From G963662905 sp963662905 (GTDB lineage Bacteria > Bacteroidota > Bacteroidia > Bacteroidales > WRLA01), in NCBI GenBank assembly GCA_963662905.2, contig CAXXFD010000001.1:963702-1027701 (forward strand): DNA of 64,000 nt, read 5' to 3'. This document shows, piece after piece, positions 18,031 to 25,924 of this stretch (position 1 is its first letter; each line of letters begins with the position of its first letter). Below the pieces are notes generated by a model. It was given only the letters and a program-made list of their open reading frames with translations, had not been told where the DNA came from and did not search any database. The position numbers were made by a program, and so were the translations under genes.

Positions 18031-18074
18031 CCGTTAAACATTGTGTAAAATACTTTTACACAATGTTTTAACGG
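18031..18074. repeat. Near-perfect 20-bp hairpin upstream of the IS1380 transposase
   Basis: CCGTTAAACATTGTGTAAAA (18031-18050), a 3-base loop, and its complement to 18074 with one extra T. It lies 23 bases 5' of the transposase start. It may fold in read-through transcripts and limit transposase expression, or form part of the element's end. Confidence 0.65.
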
Positions 18075-18281
18075 TTTCTGTTAATAACTGTTTGCGGATT
18101 TAAGGAATATTTCAACCAATCCCAAAGCCGAATAATTGAGATCATAGCGAATAGGATTTCGTGCTATCTATAACAATAGAGTATTTGTACCTGAAATTCA
18201 GCAGTTTAAAAATTCATTTAAACAGGCTGAATACTTTTTTTTAACTTTGTGATTTCTTGTGAGCTTAAGAACAATATTATT

Positions 18282-18863
18282 ATGCCTGAACAAATACTCG
18301 AGATAAACAAAGACGAACTCAACGACTACCCGGTAGAAAGCTATAACGGTCCCATTATTTTGGTGGATCATGAGGAACAACTTGGCGGACTTTCCAATTA
18401 TTTTGAGAATGAAAGCGTTATTGGCATCGATACAGAAACCCGTCCGTCTTTCCGCAAAGGCCGTACCAATGAAGTGTCGCTATTACAGCTGGCAACATCC
18501 AAAGCAGTGATTTTGATACGTTTGCATTATGTGCCACTACCGGCTTTTATCCATAATATTTTTGAAAACAAGGGCATCATAAAAGCGGGTATCGGCATAA
18601 CGGACGACATCCGTGCCCTCCATAAAATAGATGATTTTGAACAGCAATCTTTTGTGGACCTCAACAAACTGGCACAACAAAAAGGTTTTATCAGTATTGG
18701 CGCACGTAAGCTCTCGGCTTTGGTGCTGGGTTTCCGCATCAGCAAACGGCAACAGTTGAGCAATTGGGAAGCGGAAGAGCTTTCGGAAGCACAACAGTTG
18801 TATGCTGCAACCGACGCCTGGGTGGCACGCGAGATTTACCTGAAGTTTTTAAACAACCAATAA
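18282..18863 (+). CDS. DEDDy 3'-5' exonuclease (RNase D-like)
   Basis: Single-domain 3'-5' exonuclease of 193 residues. Exo I is GIDTET (D50, E52); Exo II is the KAGIGITDDIRALHKI stretch near 107-122; Exo III is YAATDAW near 177, giving the Y-x(3)-D pattern of the DEDDy class. There is no HRDC domain, so it is a stand-alone module rather than full RNase D. The substrate (RNA or DNA) is not determined. The start is the ATG at 18282; an upstream GTG adds 11 unlikely residues. Ten bases separate it from the next gene, so the two are probably co-transcribed. Confidence 0.85.
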   Translation: MPEQILEINKDELNDYPVESYNGPIILVDHEEQLGGLSNYFENESVIGIDTETRPSFRKGRTNEVSLLQLATSKAVILIRLHYVPLPAFIHNIFENKGIIKAGIGITDDIRALHKIDDFEQQSFVDLNKLAQQKGFISIGARKLSALVLGFRISKRQQLSNWEAEELSEAQQLYAATDAWVAREIYLKFLNNQ

Positions 18864-18873
18864 AACCAAACCG

Positions 18874-19353
18874 ATGAAAAAAAAAGCTGTTTTTTCCTTG
18901 ATGGCGACGCTCCTTTTTATGGTGGGAAGCAGCCTGGCCGGCAATCCGGTGAAAAACTTCGACGAATTAATGAAATCGCTCAACGAAGGCAAAAGCATGC
19001 GTATGATTGTACATTATGCCGATTGCCAATTAATCAGCGATAATGAGATACAGGAGCGCGTGCCCAATGCTATTGGAGGTATGGATATTGATGTTTATGA
19101 GTATTTTGCCGAAGGTGCTGTACGCAATAAAGTGGCTTTTGTGGTATTTTCTACTTCAAAGCTGATCCAAAACCCTATTGGTGATGGCTACGTTTACAAT
19201 TACGTGAAAGTAAAAGTGAGCGCCGACAATAAAGTCCGGATTACAGCCCGCTACCTAAACCCCATCACCTTCGAAGAAGAAATGGACGAAAATTTCTTTA
19301 GCACTATAAATGATGGAGAAGAGGGTTCTGTTTATTTTTATGAGCAGGACTAA
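18874..19353 (+). CDS. Secreted VirK-like protein
   Basis: A 159-residue exported protein with a signal peptide (about 1-22, ending SLAG). The mature part begins FDELMKSLNEGKSMRMIVHYADC and continues with PNAIGGMDIDVYEYF and FVVFSTSKL. This resembles the VirK family pattern (a conserved K-S-x-R-x-x-x-x-Y-x-x-C followed by G-G-M-x-I). VirK proteins are small periplasmic proteins of unclear function. Downstream of the exonuclease gene and probably in its transcript. The assignment is by eye, and no catalytic motif is visible. Confidence 0.55.
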   Translation: MKKKAVFSLMATLLFMVGSSLAGNPVKNFDELMKSLNEGKSMRMIVHYADCQLISDNEIQERVPNAIGGMDIDVYEYFAEGAVRNKVAFVVFSTSKLIQNPIGDGYVYNYVKVKVSADNKVRITARYLNPITFEEEMDENFFSTINDGEEGSVYFYEQD

Positions 19354-19736
19354 ACGTCTGTTGTATTTTTAATGCACTGAAAATAAACTGAATCAAACTG
19401 TATTCCGGAAATTTTTTTAAAAGCTCATGGCTGAAATCTAAATATTGGTTGATATACAGCGCATTTTCCAATGGATTAGATAATCAAAGAATATCGAATC
19501 ACGACCCGTTTCGTATAGAAACCACTTATTTACATGAGTTTATAAGGAAGTTTAGATTTCTCCCGGCAACACTCCGCTTTGCTTTGTGTTTTGGTCTAAA
19601 TGACCGTTTTTTATTGTCGGGAAGCAGGGGGAGGTTTATACCTGAAAGGCATTGCCGACTGAGAAATCTATAAATTTTTTTGAATAAAACTTATAATCTT
19701 AACAATCATCCGTTATTTAGAATACAGCCAAGCTCA
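19354..19736. other. Intergenic region with an inverted-repeat mini-element
   Basis: About 380 bases between convergent genes. The interval 19550-19675 is bounded by TAGATTTCTC (19553-19562) and its exact complement (19661-19670), with related bases continuing inward (CCGGCAA / TTGCCGA). This looks like a ~120-bp MITE-like or decayed palindromic repeat. Two short plus-strand frames here have no family features. Confidence 0.45.
19553..19670. repeat. Inverted-repeat mini-element (MITE-like)
   Basis: Terminal 10-bp perfect inverted repeats with partial inward extension, and an internal GGTC-TAAAT-GACC palindrome. No coding capacity. No second copy seen in the window. Confidence 0.4.
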
Positions 19737-20183
19737 TTAATTGTCTTCCGCATACCACTCCGCGTAGGAAGTAACCGTCTCGCGCAGCAACATACTGTGC
19801 AAACTGATATTTTCGGGCAGGTGTGGTTTAATACGCGCAGCAAAATCAATCAGCATATTTTCACTTGATGGCTGATAATCAACAACAATCATCCTTCCGA
19901 AAACCGTATGCTGCGGGCAGTCCAGTTCATCGGCCGTAGCTTTGCTGATCACAATTGCGTGGTCAAAGTGATCCACAATTTCCTTTTTAACAATCTTTTT
20001 CAGGTCGCCAAAATCCATCACCATTCCCAGTTTCGGGTCTGTTGCATCCTGATTTGGCTCACCGATAACCGTTACAAAAAGCTTATAAGAATGGCCGTGC
20101 ATATGCTTGCAAAGCCCATCATAGCCATGCAGCGCATGAGCCATTTCAAATTTAAATTCCTTAGTAATACGAATACGTGCCAT
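19737..20183 (-). CDS. queD: 6-pyruvoyltetrahydropterin synthase / 6-carboxytetrahydropterin synthase (QueD-like)
   Basis: Zinc enzyme of the PTPS/QueD fold, acting on 7,8-dihydroneopterin triphosphate, most likely in queuosine (preQ0) synthesis. Zinc ligands are H16 (FEMAH), H29 and H31 (CKHMHGHSY), with the catalytic Cys25 four residues before the HGH as in QueD. The substrate-binding blocks PSSENM and RETVTSYAEW are present. The insertion around 41-60 makes it longer (148 residues) than E. coli QueD. No other queuosine genes are nearby, and a pterin-cofactor role cannot be excluded. Confidence 0.85.
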   Translation of the reverse strand: MARIRITKEFKFEMAHALHGYDGLCKHMHGHSYKLFVTVIGEPNQDATDPKLGMVMDFGDLKKIVKKEIVDHFDHAIVISKATADELDCPQHTVFGRMIVVDYQPSSENMLIDFAARIKPHLPENISLHSMLLRETVTSYAEWYAEDN

Positions 20184-20228
20184 AGGAGCCGGTTAAATAT
20201 TTTTATGTTTGTCTATAAAATAGAACCC

Positions 20229-20302
20229 TCGATTCAGAATGTTTAAGCTCAAGACATTCTTTCGAAGACTGAAATCGGACATTATGGACAAGCACTACTT
20301 AG
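20229..20302. repeat. Dispersed composite repeat, copy 1 (short)
   Basis: Starts with TTCAGAATGTT and ends with GACATTATGGACAAGCACTA followed by YTTAG, both shared with 37793-37957. The end of this repeat supplies the stop codon of the endonuclease I gene on the minus strand. Confidence 0.55.
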
Positions 20303-21347
20303 TTATTTTGCAACGATACACAGGCATACTCAGTTCATTCAACAAACTCATAATGTACATGCCCGGTTTGAGGTGCTGTGTATTTACGTCAAATTCTTCG
20401 CCCTGAACGTTCTTGGGTTCTATAACCATTTTGCCTGTGAGGTCGTAAATGCACAGGCTGTAGCCCTGAAATTTTTCGGCCTGAGTAAAGCTGATATGCA
20501 ATTTGCTGGCAACCGGAACAGGATATACATCGATCTCATATTCATAGTGCAGCTCTTGCTGCGATGCCGTTGGGTCCCAAATCAGGTCAGCAAATTCGGG
20601 ATGGTCGATAAAAGGGTTGCGGTTATGCTGGATGTCGTAAATACCGTCATTCCGGGTAATTTCCTTTGTGCTTACCGGGTCATTGTGATGCCATTCGAGC
20701 ATCATGTCCAATGCCCAGAGCTTAAGTTTGGCACCATCGACCATAGCATTGCTTTGCCATGAACCGTCTTCGCCATAATAACGGGTTGCCATATAAAAAT
20801 AGATGCGGGCAAAATCTCCTTTGTATTCGTCGATGGGCTCAAACACGGTTCCGGTATAACCGGGATATGTGCAGTTTCCCAATTTGCTGCCGTTGGTACT
20901 GGTATAAGTAGCAGAACCCACTTCCCCAAACGGATAATTGCTGCGCATACCGTTTACTTTACCATCGGTCGGTACAATATGGTGGATGTCGGTATTCATT
21001 GGGCTGTTATCGTTAAACCAGCTTTTTGGCCATGAGTGCTCACGGTTGTAGCAATCGCATTCGCTGGAATAATTGCCACATTGGTCGTTGCCAAAAGTAA
21101 AATCGCAATCGGAATACATATCCCATACTTTGCCATCGGAACGGCGGTCGGTGGTTTTTACTGCCGTCCAGATGTAACTGTACGACACGGAATTATGATT
21201 ATCAATGATTTGATGGAGTTTCGATTGAAGCGCAGTACTTGTAAGGCCGTCTGTTCCATCGTAATATCCCTGAGGGACCTGGGCGTTGAGGTTGAGGGCG
21301 ATAAGTGCTACAAACAGCTGCAGGCTAAGAAATTTGAATAAATTCAT
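20295..21347 (-). CDS. Extracellular endonuclease I (EndA/NucM family) with T9SS C-terminal domain
   Basis: Secreted nonspecific nuclease. Signal peptide 1-22 (LNAQ). The endonuclease I domain (about 30-250) carries the His-Me finger signature YNREHSWPKSW (100-110), DIHHIVPTDGKVN (120-132) and later N-R-N-P-F, matching NucM/EndA metal-binding and catalytic segments. The C-terminal ~80 residues (YEYEIDVYPVPVASKLHI ... LKPGMYIMSLL) form a type A T9SS sorting domain, so the enzyme should be cell-surface or extracellular. Length 350. A likely role is scavenging extracellular DNA for nucleotides and phosphate. Confidence 0.9.
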   Translation of the reverse strand: MNLFKFLSLQLFVALIALNLNAQVPQGYYDGTDGLTSTALQSKLHQIIDNHNSVSYSYIWTAVKTTDRRSDGKVWDMYSDCDFTFGNDQCGNYSSECDCYNREHSWPKSWFNDNSPMNTDIHHIVPTDGKVNGMRSNYPFGEVGSATYTSTNGSKLGNCTYPGYTGTVFEPIDEYKGDFARIYFYMATRYYGEDGSWQSNAMVDGAKLKLWALDMMLEWHHNDPVSTKEITRNDGIYDIQHNRNPFIDHPEFADLIWDPTASQQELHYEYEIDVYPVPVASKLHISFTQAEKFQGYSLCIYDLTGKMVIEPKNVQGEEFDVNTQHLKPGMYIMSLLNELSMPVYRCKITK

Positions 21348-21446
21348 GTGGTAAACTTTACAATTGTGGATTAGAAAAACGGCGCAAAGGTAGGATTATT
21401 TTAAAAGCACCAAAAGAAAGCAATAAATCTCTTTGAAAACCAACAA

Positions 21447-22010
21447 TCAGGCGGTTGCTGCCATAGTTTGGATCTGAAGGATCAGCATCAGCACTGCCGC
21501 CAAAAGAATCCAGAAGCCTCCGATCAAAGAAATTGTACGTGCCTGTTTTTCATTTCCGGTTTTCTTTTGGATCATCAGGCCAAGAACAATCATGGCTGCA
21601 AGTGTGGATATCATCGTAGAAAAAGCATATTGGTTCAACCCGTAGGCCAGTCCCAGCAACATGCTTGTAATGCCACTGGCTGTTCCGAGCAACAGCAATG
21701 AGCCAAAATTATGCACATAATATACATGATAGGCTATTTGTTTTTTCCAACGGCTAATGATTGTTTTGGCGCCGATAAGCGCCGTTAGGGCAGCACCAAG
21801 ATGCAATGAAAATTTGCCGGAAAACAGGGCGACAAAATCGGCAAGCAGAAAACCCAGGGCAAATAAAACCAGAAATAAAATGCCTAAAACCCAACGGCCT
21901 CCATAAAATAGCCTTTTTTTATCGGCAGGAGCAGAAAAAAGCAATAGGTTTTCATAAAACAGCATGCCAATGCCTACTGCCAAAAAGATTTGTATAAAAT
22001 ATATCATCAT
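21447..22010 (-). CDS. Six-helix inner-membrane protein, function unknown
   Basis: A 187-residue hydrophobic protein with about six predicted helices (near 3-22, 40-62, 68-84, 100-118, 126-146, 160-182), arranged as two three-helix halves separated by a short basic loop (SRWKKQ). The spacing and the glycine-rich end (LIGGFWILLAAVLML) vaguely recall small metal-efflux or LysE-like carriers such as MntP, but no diagnostic charged motif in the helices was seen, so no function is assigned. Downstream (37 bases) of the nitroreductase gene on the same strand and possibly co-transcribed. Confidence 0.6.
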   Translation of the reverse strand: MMIYFIQIFLAVGIGMLFYENLLLFSAPADKKRLFYGGRWVLGILFLVLFALGFLLADFVALFSGKFSLHLGAALTALIGAKTIISRWKKQIAYHVYYVHNFGSLLLLGTASGITSMLLGLAYGLNQYAFSTMISTLAAMIVLGLMIQKKTGNEKQARTISLIGGFWILLAAVLMLILQIQTMAATA

Positions 22011-22046
22011 AATCCAGACTTAAAAAAAGGCGAAGCCAGCAGAATT

Positions 22047-22652
22047 TTATTTGAATAATTTGCTTTTACGGCCAAAAGTGCCCTGAAATACAAATTCATC
22101 AAAATCATTCCGAACCCGTGGTGCATCCTCCAGTTTTTGCAGGTTTGGATGAAGCCCTGCCACTTCTCCGGGAAATCCTATAGCTATTGCTGTAAGCACT
22201 TCGTAATCAAAAGGTACGCTCAAAATTTCCGCGGCAAGTTTGGCATCAAAACCACCCATTTGGTGCATAAATAAGCCTTCTTGCGTAGCCTGAATGCTCA
22301 TATTGGCCACAGCCTGGCCCACGTCATATTGATATGAGGGATTGGGCTGTTCGGGATTTTTGGTAGAAAACTTCCTGCCACAACTTAATAGCAGCACCGG
22401 GGCTGTTTTGGCCCATAACTGATTAAACTCTACAAGTGTCTCAAAAATGCGGGCATAAGTTTCATCGCCTTTAAAACCAATCAGGAAAGACCATGGCTGT
22501 TCATTCGATCCTGATGCCGCCCATCGGGCTGCTTCAAAAAGCCGTTGCATTTGTTCCGTACTTACTTCTTTTTCAGGATTAAATGCCCTGGGGCTCCACC
22601 GCTCTTTAATCAGGCTATTAATTCCAAATTGAGTGTCTGCTGTTTTTTTCAT
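22047..22652 (-). CDS. Nitroreductase-family FMN oxidoreductase
   Basis: Cytoplasmic flavoprotein of 201 residues. Family features: the RWSPRAF motif near the N-terminus (FMN phosphate contact), AARWAASGSNEQPWSF (helix and loop around the flavin), LLLSCG, then a central helix region with GQAVANMSIQATQEGLFMHQMGGFD and the C-terminal AIAIGFPGE typical of the fold. It probably reduces quinones, nitro groups or enones using NAD(P)H; the physiological substrate is unknown. Precedes the small membrane protein gene on the minus strand. Confidence 0.9.
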   Translation of the reverse strand: MKKTADTQFGINSLIKERWSPRAFNPEKEVSTEQMQRLFEAARWAASGSNEQPWSFLIGFKGDETYARIFETLVEFNQLWAKTAPVLLLSCGRKFSTKNPEQPNPSYQYDVGQAVANMSIQATQEGLFMHQMGGFDAKLAAEILSVPFDYEVLTAIAIGFPGEVAGLHPNLQKLEDAPRVRNDFDEFVFQGTFGRKSKLFK

Positions 22653-22900
22653 GCGCTTTGTTTTATGGCTGTTTTTAATATGCTGTGTGCCGCCTTGCTT
22701 TTTTAAATGCTCGTATTATACAAAGGATAACAAGACCGGACGCATAAGGTTGACAACAAAATTACATAGAAAAACACTCTTGTCCAAAGCTATGGGCAAT
22801 CTTTGACAGGTCAATTTTGAAAGCGGAGCGGGTCCTGCAAAGCAGAAACAGCTTTGGAGTTCATTTTTCGCTACATTAAAAGATTGTGAAATTTTGCTGA

Positions 22901-24256
22901 TTAGAAAGTAATTGAAAAAACTGTTCCTTCATTTAGTTTGGATTTCACGGATATGCTGCCTTTATGCAGGTGCATGATTTGCCGCGAAAGGCTGAGCCCG
23001 ACGCCGCTTCCTGTTTTCTTGCTGGTGAAAAAAGGCATAAAAATTTTGTCCAGAATATCCGGTTTGATACCGTGGCCATTGTCCTGTACTTCAATGCAAA
23101 CACGGTTATTGCGGTTTTTAAAGGCGCGCATCAAAATTTTTGGATCATCAATGGTTTTAACGGCATCAATGGCATTGACTAAAAGGTTTATCAGTACCTG
23201 GTCGATCAAATCCGGGTCTGCCGTTATCATAATATCTTTCGGGAACATATCATATTTGAAATCAATATGATTTTTCCCCATGCGGGCCTTCATAAGGAGT
23301 TCGGTGCGGACAAAAAGGTCTTTGACCTCGAAATATTTGAAATTAGGTTTGGGTATGCGGGTGAGGTTGCGGTAAACCTCAACAAATTTCAATAAACCGC
23401 CGGCACGGTTTGCGATGGTATGTATCGCATTATGAATGCCTTCCAGGTCTTCCTGGCTGAGCTCCCGCAAATGCCGCACTTCTTCGTTTTCATCAAACAG
23501 CAATTGGCCTAAAGTGTCAGATAAGCTCGAAATCGGTGTCATGCTGTTCATGATTTCGTGTGTCAGTACACGGATCATTTTTTGCCAGGCTTCAATTTCT
23601 TTTTCTTCCAGCTCAGTATGGATGTCCTGCATGGAAACAAGAATGAAGTTTTCGTTGTGCATCCTGAATTCCGTTGCAATAATCGCAATTTGGAAAAGCT
23701 CATCATTGTGGAAAATCCGAATCAGGTTTTTATCGCCCGATTTCATTTTTAGCAGTAAATCGGCTAAGCCTTTGCGCACACTTTCCAGTTCCCTGATGTT
23801 TTTGATGCCGGGAATGCCCATCAGATCGCGCACGGCTTTATTGAGCATATCCACTTTCCCGGTTTTATCAAAAACAAGGATGCCAATATCAATATGCTGC
23901 ACAACGGTTTGCAGATAATTGTGTTTTTCTTCTTTTTCGGCCCGATATCGGTTAAATTCTTCAATTACCTCATTAAATGCATCATTAAGTTGGCGAAAGC
24001 TTTTATTTCCTTCTTCGAATTGAAATGCTGTGGTAAAATCGGCATGTTTTACGCTTAAAAGGAATTGCGCCAGCTTTTTATTCACTTTTTCCGCATAGGA
24101 AATCAACTCATAAACCTGAAATGCAATCAGCAGGCCCAGCAGGAAACTACTGATTCGGTAGGCTTCCATCCCCCAGCTTAGCGAAAGGGCGGTGATGCTG
24201 CACAAAAGCAACAAAACCCTGAAAATGATCCGTATGCGAAAGTTTTTATAAACCAT
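22901..24256 (-). CDS. Membrane sensor histidine kinase (NtrY/NtrB-like)
   Basis: Two N-terminal helices (about 8-45) with almost no periplasmic loop, a HAMP-like helical linker, a PAS-type domain (about 105-190, IGILVFDKTGKVDMLNKAVRDLMG), the phosphoacceptor helix with H233 in VLTHEIMNSMTPI, and an HATPase_c domain (DQVLINLLVNAIDAV, DNGHGI, GSGVGLSLSRQI). The lack of a large sensor domain suggests sensing in the membrane or cytoplasm. The start is ATG 24256 (MVYKNF), overlapping the regulator's end by 11 bases, so the pair is translationally coupled. Partner: the adjacent sigma-54 regulator. Confidence 0.92.
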   Translation of the reverse strand: MVYKNFRIRIIFRVLLLLCSITALSLSWGMEAYRISSFLLGLLIAFQVYELISYAEKVNKKLAQFLLSVKHADFTTAFQFEEGNKSFRQLNDAFNEVIEEFNRYRAEKEEKHNYLQTVVQHIDIGILVFDKTGKVDMLNKAVRDLMGIPGIKNIRELESVRKGLADLLLKMKSGDKNLIRIFHNDELFQIAIIATEFRMHNENFILVSMQDIHTELEEKEIEAWQKMIRVLTHEIMNSMTPISSLSDTLGQLLFDENEEVRHLRELSQEDLEGIHNAIHTIANRAGGLLKFVEVYRNLTRIPKPNFKYFEVKDLFVRTELLMKARMGKNHIDFKYDMFPKDIMITADPDLIDQVLINLLVNAIDAVKTIDDPKILMRAFKNRNNRVCIEVQDNGHGIKPDILDKIFMPFFTSKKTGSGVGLSLSRQIMHLHKGSISVKSKLNEGTVFSITF

Positions 24257-25625
24257 ATTTTTCAATTCTACGGTACAATGATGCACGTGTTAAACCTAAC
24301 TCCTTGGCCGCTTTGCTAATGTTTCCGCCATATTTGTCGATCACTTTGCGAATGAGCATCTTTTCAGTTTCTTCGAGATTAAAATTGGTGGGCATGTCCA
24401 CTTTCTTTTCTTCTTCACCCTGTTGGTTCAGGAAGAAATCCTGAGGTTGCAGTATGTTGGAGTCGCTCATGATGACGGCACGCTCAACGGCATGTTGCAA
24501 TTCGCGTATATTGCCCGGCCAGCTGTGCATTTGCAGGCGTTTGGTGGTGCTGGCATTCAGGCGTTTTTGCGGCATTTTATATTTTTTGCAGTAAATGCCC
24601 AGGAAATGTTCGGCAAGTGCAGGGATATCTTCGGTCCTCTCGCGTAAAGGCGGTATCTGAAGCTCCACGGTATTGATACGGTAAAGCAAATCCTGACGGA
24701 ATTTATTGTCTTTTACCATTTCATACAAGGGCATATTTGTAGCGCAAATCAGGCGCACATCAATAGGGATTTCTTTGTTTGTGCCCAGGCGGATCACTTT
24801 TCGGTTTTGCAGGACACTAAGTAGTTTCGATTGGAGCGGAAAGCTGAGGTTTCCAATTTCATCAAGGAAAATACTGCCTTTGTTTGCCGCTTCGAAACGT
24901 CCGGCACGGTCTTCTTTGGCATCGGTAAACGCACCTTTTTTAAAGCCAAAAAGTTCGCTTTCAAACAGGCTTTCGCTGATTGCGCCCAAATCCACACTGA
25001 CAAATACTTCGTTTTTGCGGTTGCTGGCGCGATGAATGGCGCGGGCTATCAGTTCTTTTCCGGTTCCGTTTTCTCCCAAAATCAACACATTGGCATCCGT
25101 ATGGGCAACTTTTTCAACGGTTTTCAAAACCTTCTGCATGCTGGGCGAAGAACCGATAATATCATAATAAGGTGAATCCTGATCGCTGACGAAAAGCCGT
25201 TTTTTGCTGCGCAGGTCTTGTAGTTCAACTTTCGACTGGCGCAACTGGAGGTTCGCCTGTATTTCGGCAAGTAATTTTTTATTGTCCCAGGGCTTGAGCA
25301 GAAAATTTGTAGCTCCTTCTTTGATACCTTGCACAGCCAGCTCAATATCGCCATAACCGGTGATGAAAATTACCACTGCCGCCGGGTCAATTTCCAAAAT
25401 GGTGTTTAGCCAGTAAAACCCTTCTTTGCCACTTGTTGCATCGCGCGAAAAATTCATGTCCAGCAAAATCACATCGTAATTTTCCTGCTTCATTAAATCG
25501 GGGATATTCTCCGGGTTTTTTTCGGTATGTACATATTTTATATGCTGTTTTAAAAACAGTTTTGCGGCCAGTAAAACGTCCGTATCATCATCAACGATTA
25601 GTATTCTTGCTTCAAGTTTATCCAT
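24246..25625 (-). CDS. Sigma-54-dependent NtrC-family response regulator
   Basis: 459-residue activator with receiver, AAA+ and Fis-type domains. Receiver: acidic pocket D12-D13, phosphoacceptor D56 (ILLDMNF), T89 and K111 (LLKPW). AAA+: Walker A GENGTGKE (184-191), GAFTDA sigma-54 contact loop (231-236), and the Walker B region near FLDEIG. C-terminal helix-turn-helix: ISKAAKELGLTRASLYRRIEKYGL (last 24 residues). It is divergent from the MacA-like export operon, whose upstream region has a sigma-54-like promoter and short palindromes, making that operon the natural target. Confidence 0.95.
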   Translation of the reverse strand: MDKLEARILIVDDDTDVLLAAKLFLKQHIKYVHTEKNPENIPDLMKQENYDVILLDMNFSRDATSGKEGFYWLNTILEIDPAAVVIFITGYGDIELAVQGIKEGATNFLLKPWDNKKLLAEIQANLQLRQSKVELQDLRSKKRLFVSDQDSPYYDIIGSSPSMQKVLKTVEKVAHTDANVLILGENGTGKELIARAIHRASNRKNEVFVSVDLGAISESLFESELFGFKKGAFTDAKEDRAGRFEAANKGSIFLDEIGNLSFPLQSKLLSVLQNRKVIRLGTNKEIPIDVRLICATNMPLYEMVKDNKFRQDLLYRINTVELQIPPLRERTEDIPALAEHFLGIYCKKYKMPQKRLNASTTKRLQMHSWPGNIRELQHAVERAVIMSDSNILQPQDFFLNQQGEEEKKVDMPTNFNLEETEKMLIRKVIDKYGGNISKAAKELGLTRASLYRRIEKYGL

Positions 25626-25775
25626 ACTGCTGCATTTATGGTTGTGGCTATATTAATAACAATATATTTTGGCAATAGCTATATCACTAATATCATACCA
25701 AAAATCTAATTAATTGATATTCAGTGTGTAGATATGGTTGTGTACTCCTCAAAGATACAAAAAATGTCCGCTGGC

Positions 25776-25785
25776 GTACATGTAC
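25776..25785. promoter_or_regulatory. Candidate activator site (GTACATGTAC)
   Basis: A perfect 10-bp palindrome, with further TGTAC and GTGTA half-sites within 50 bases on either side, about 90 bases upstream of the sigma-54-like element. This is a plausible enhancer for the adjacent NtrC-type regulator. Confidence 0.4.
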
Positions 25786-25866
25786 ACACTGGATTTTGTA
25801 CAAGCTTTTCACAAACCTCAACTGTTGGCCGAGTTAAATATCAGTATATCAGTGCTTAACAAATGA

Positions 25867-25882
25867 TGGCACAAAATTGGTT
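25867..25882 (+). promoter_or_regulatory. Candidate sigma-54 promoter of the export operon
   Basis: TGGCAC, five bases, TGGTT: the -24 element is exact (TGGCAC). The -12 element (consensus TTGCW) keeps the first T and the G in correct spacing but has T in place of C. About 43 bases before the start codon of the adaptor gene. Confidence 0.5.
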
Positions 25883-25924
25883 TAAAGCAAGCCACAACAA
25901 CGACCCCATAAAAAATTTGCACTC

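Larger units (their letters stand above)
16670..18074. mobile_element. IS1380-family insertion sequence, ends uncertain
   Basis: The element is defined by its transposase at 16689-18008. CCGTTAAA followed by partly matching bases occurs facing inward at 16670 and, complemented, at 18074, and could be the inverted ends. No convincing target-site duplication flanks them, so the limits are provisional. Confidence 0.45.

Noticed and set aside
21447..22010. Naming the six-helix membrane protein MntP (manganese efflux)
   Set aside because: Only the general helix layout is similar; the acidic residues in helices expected of MntP were not seen.
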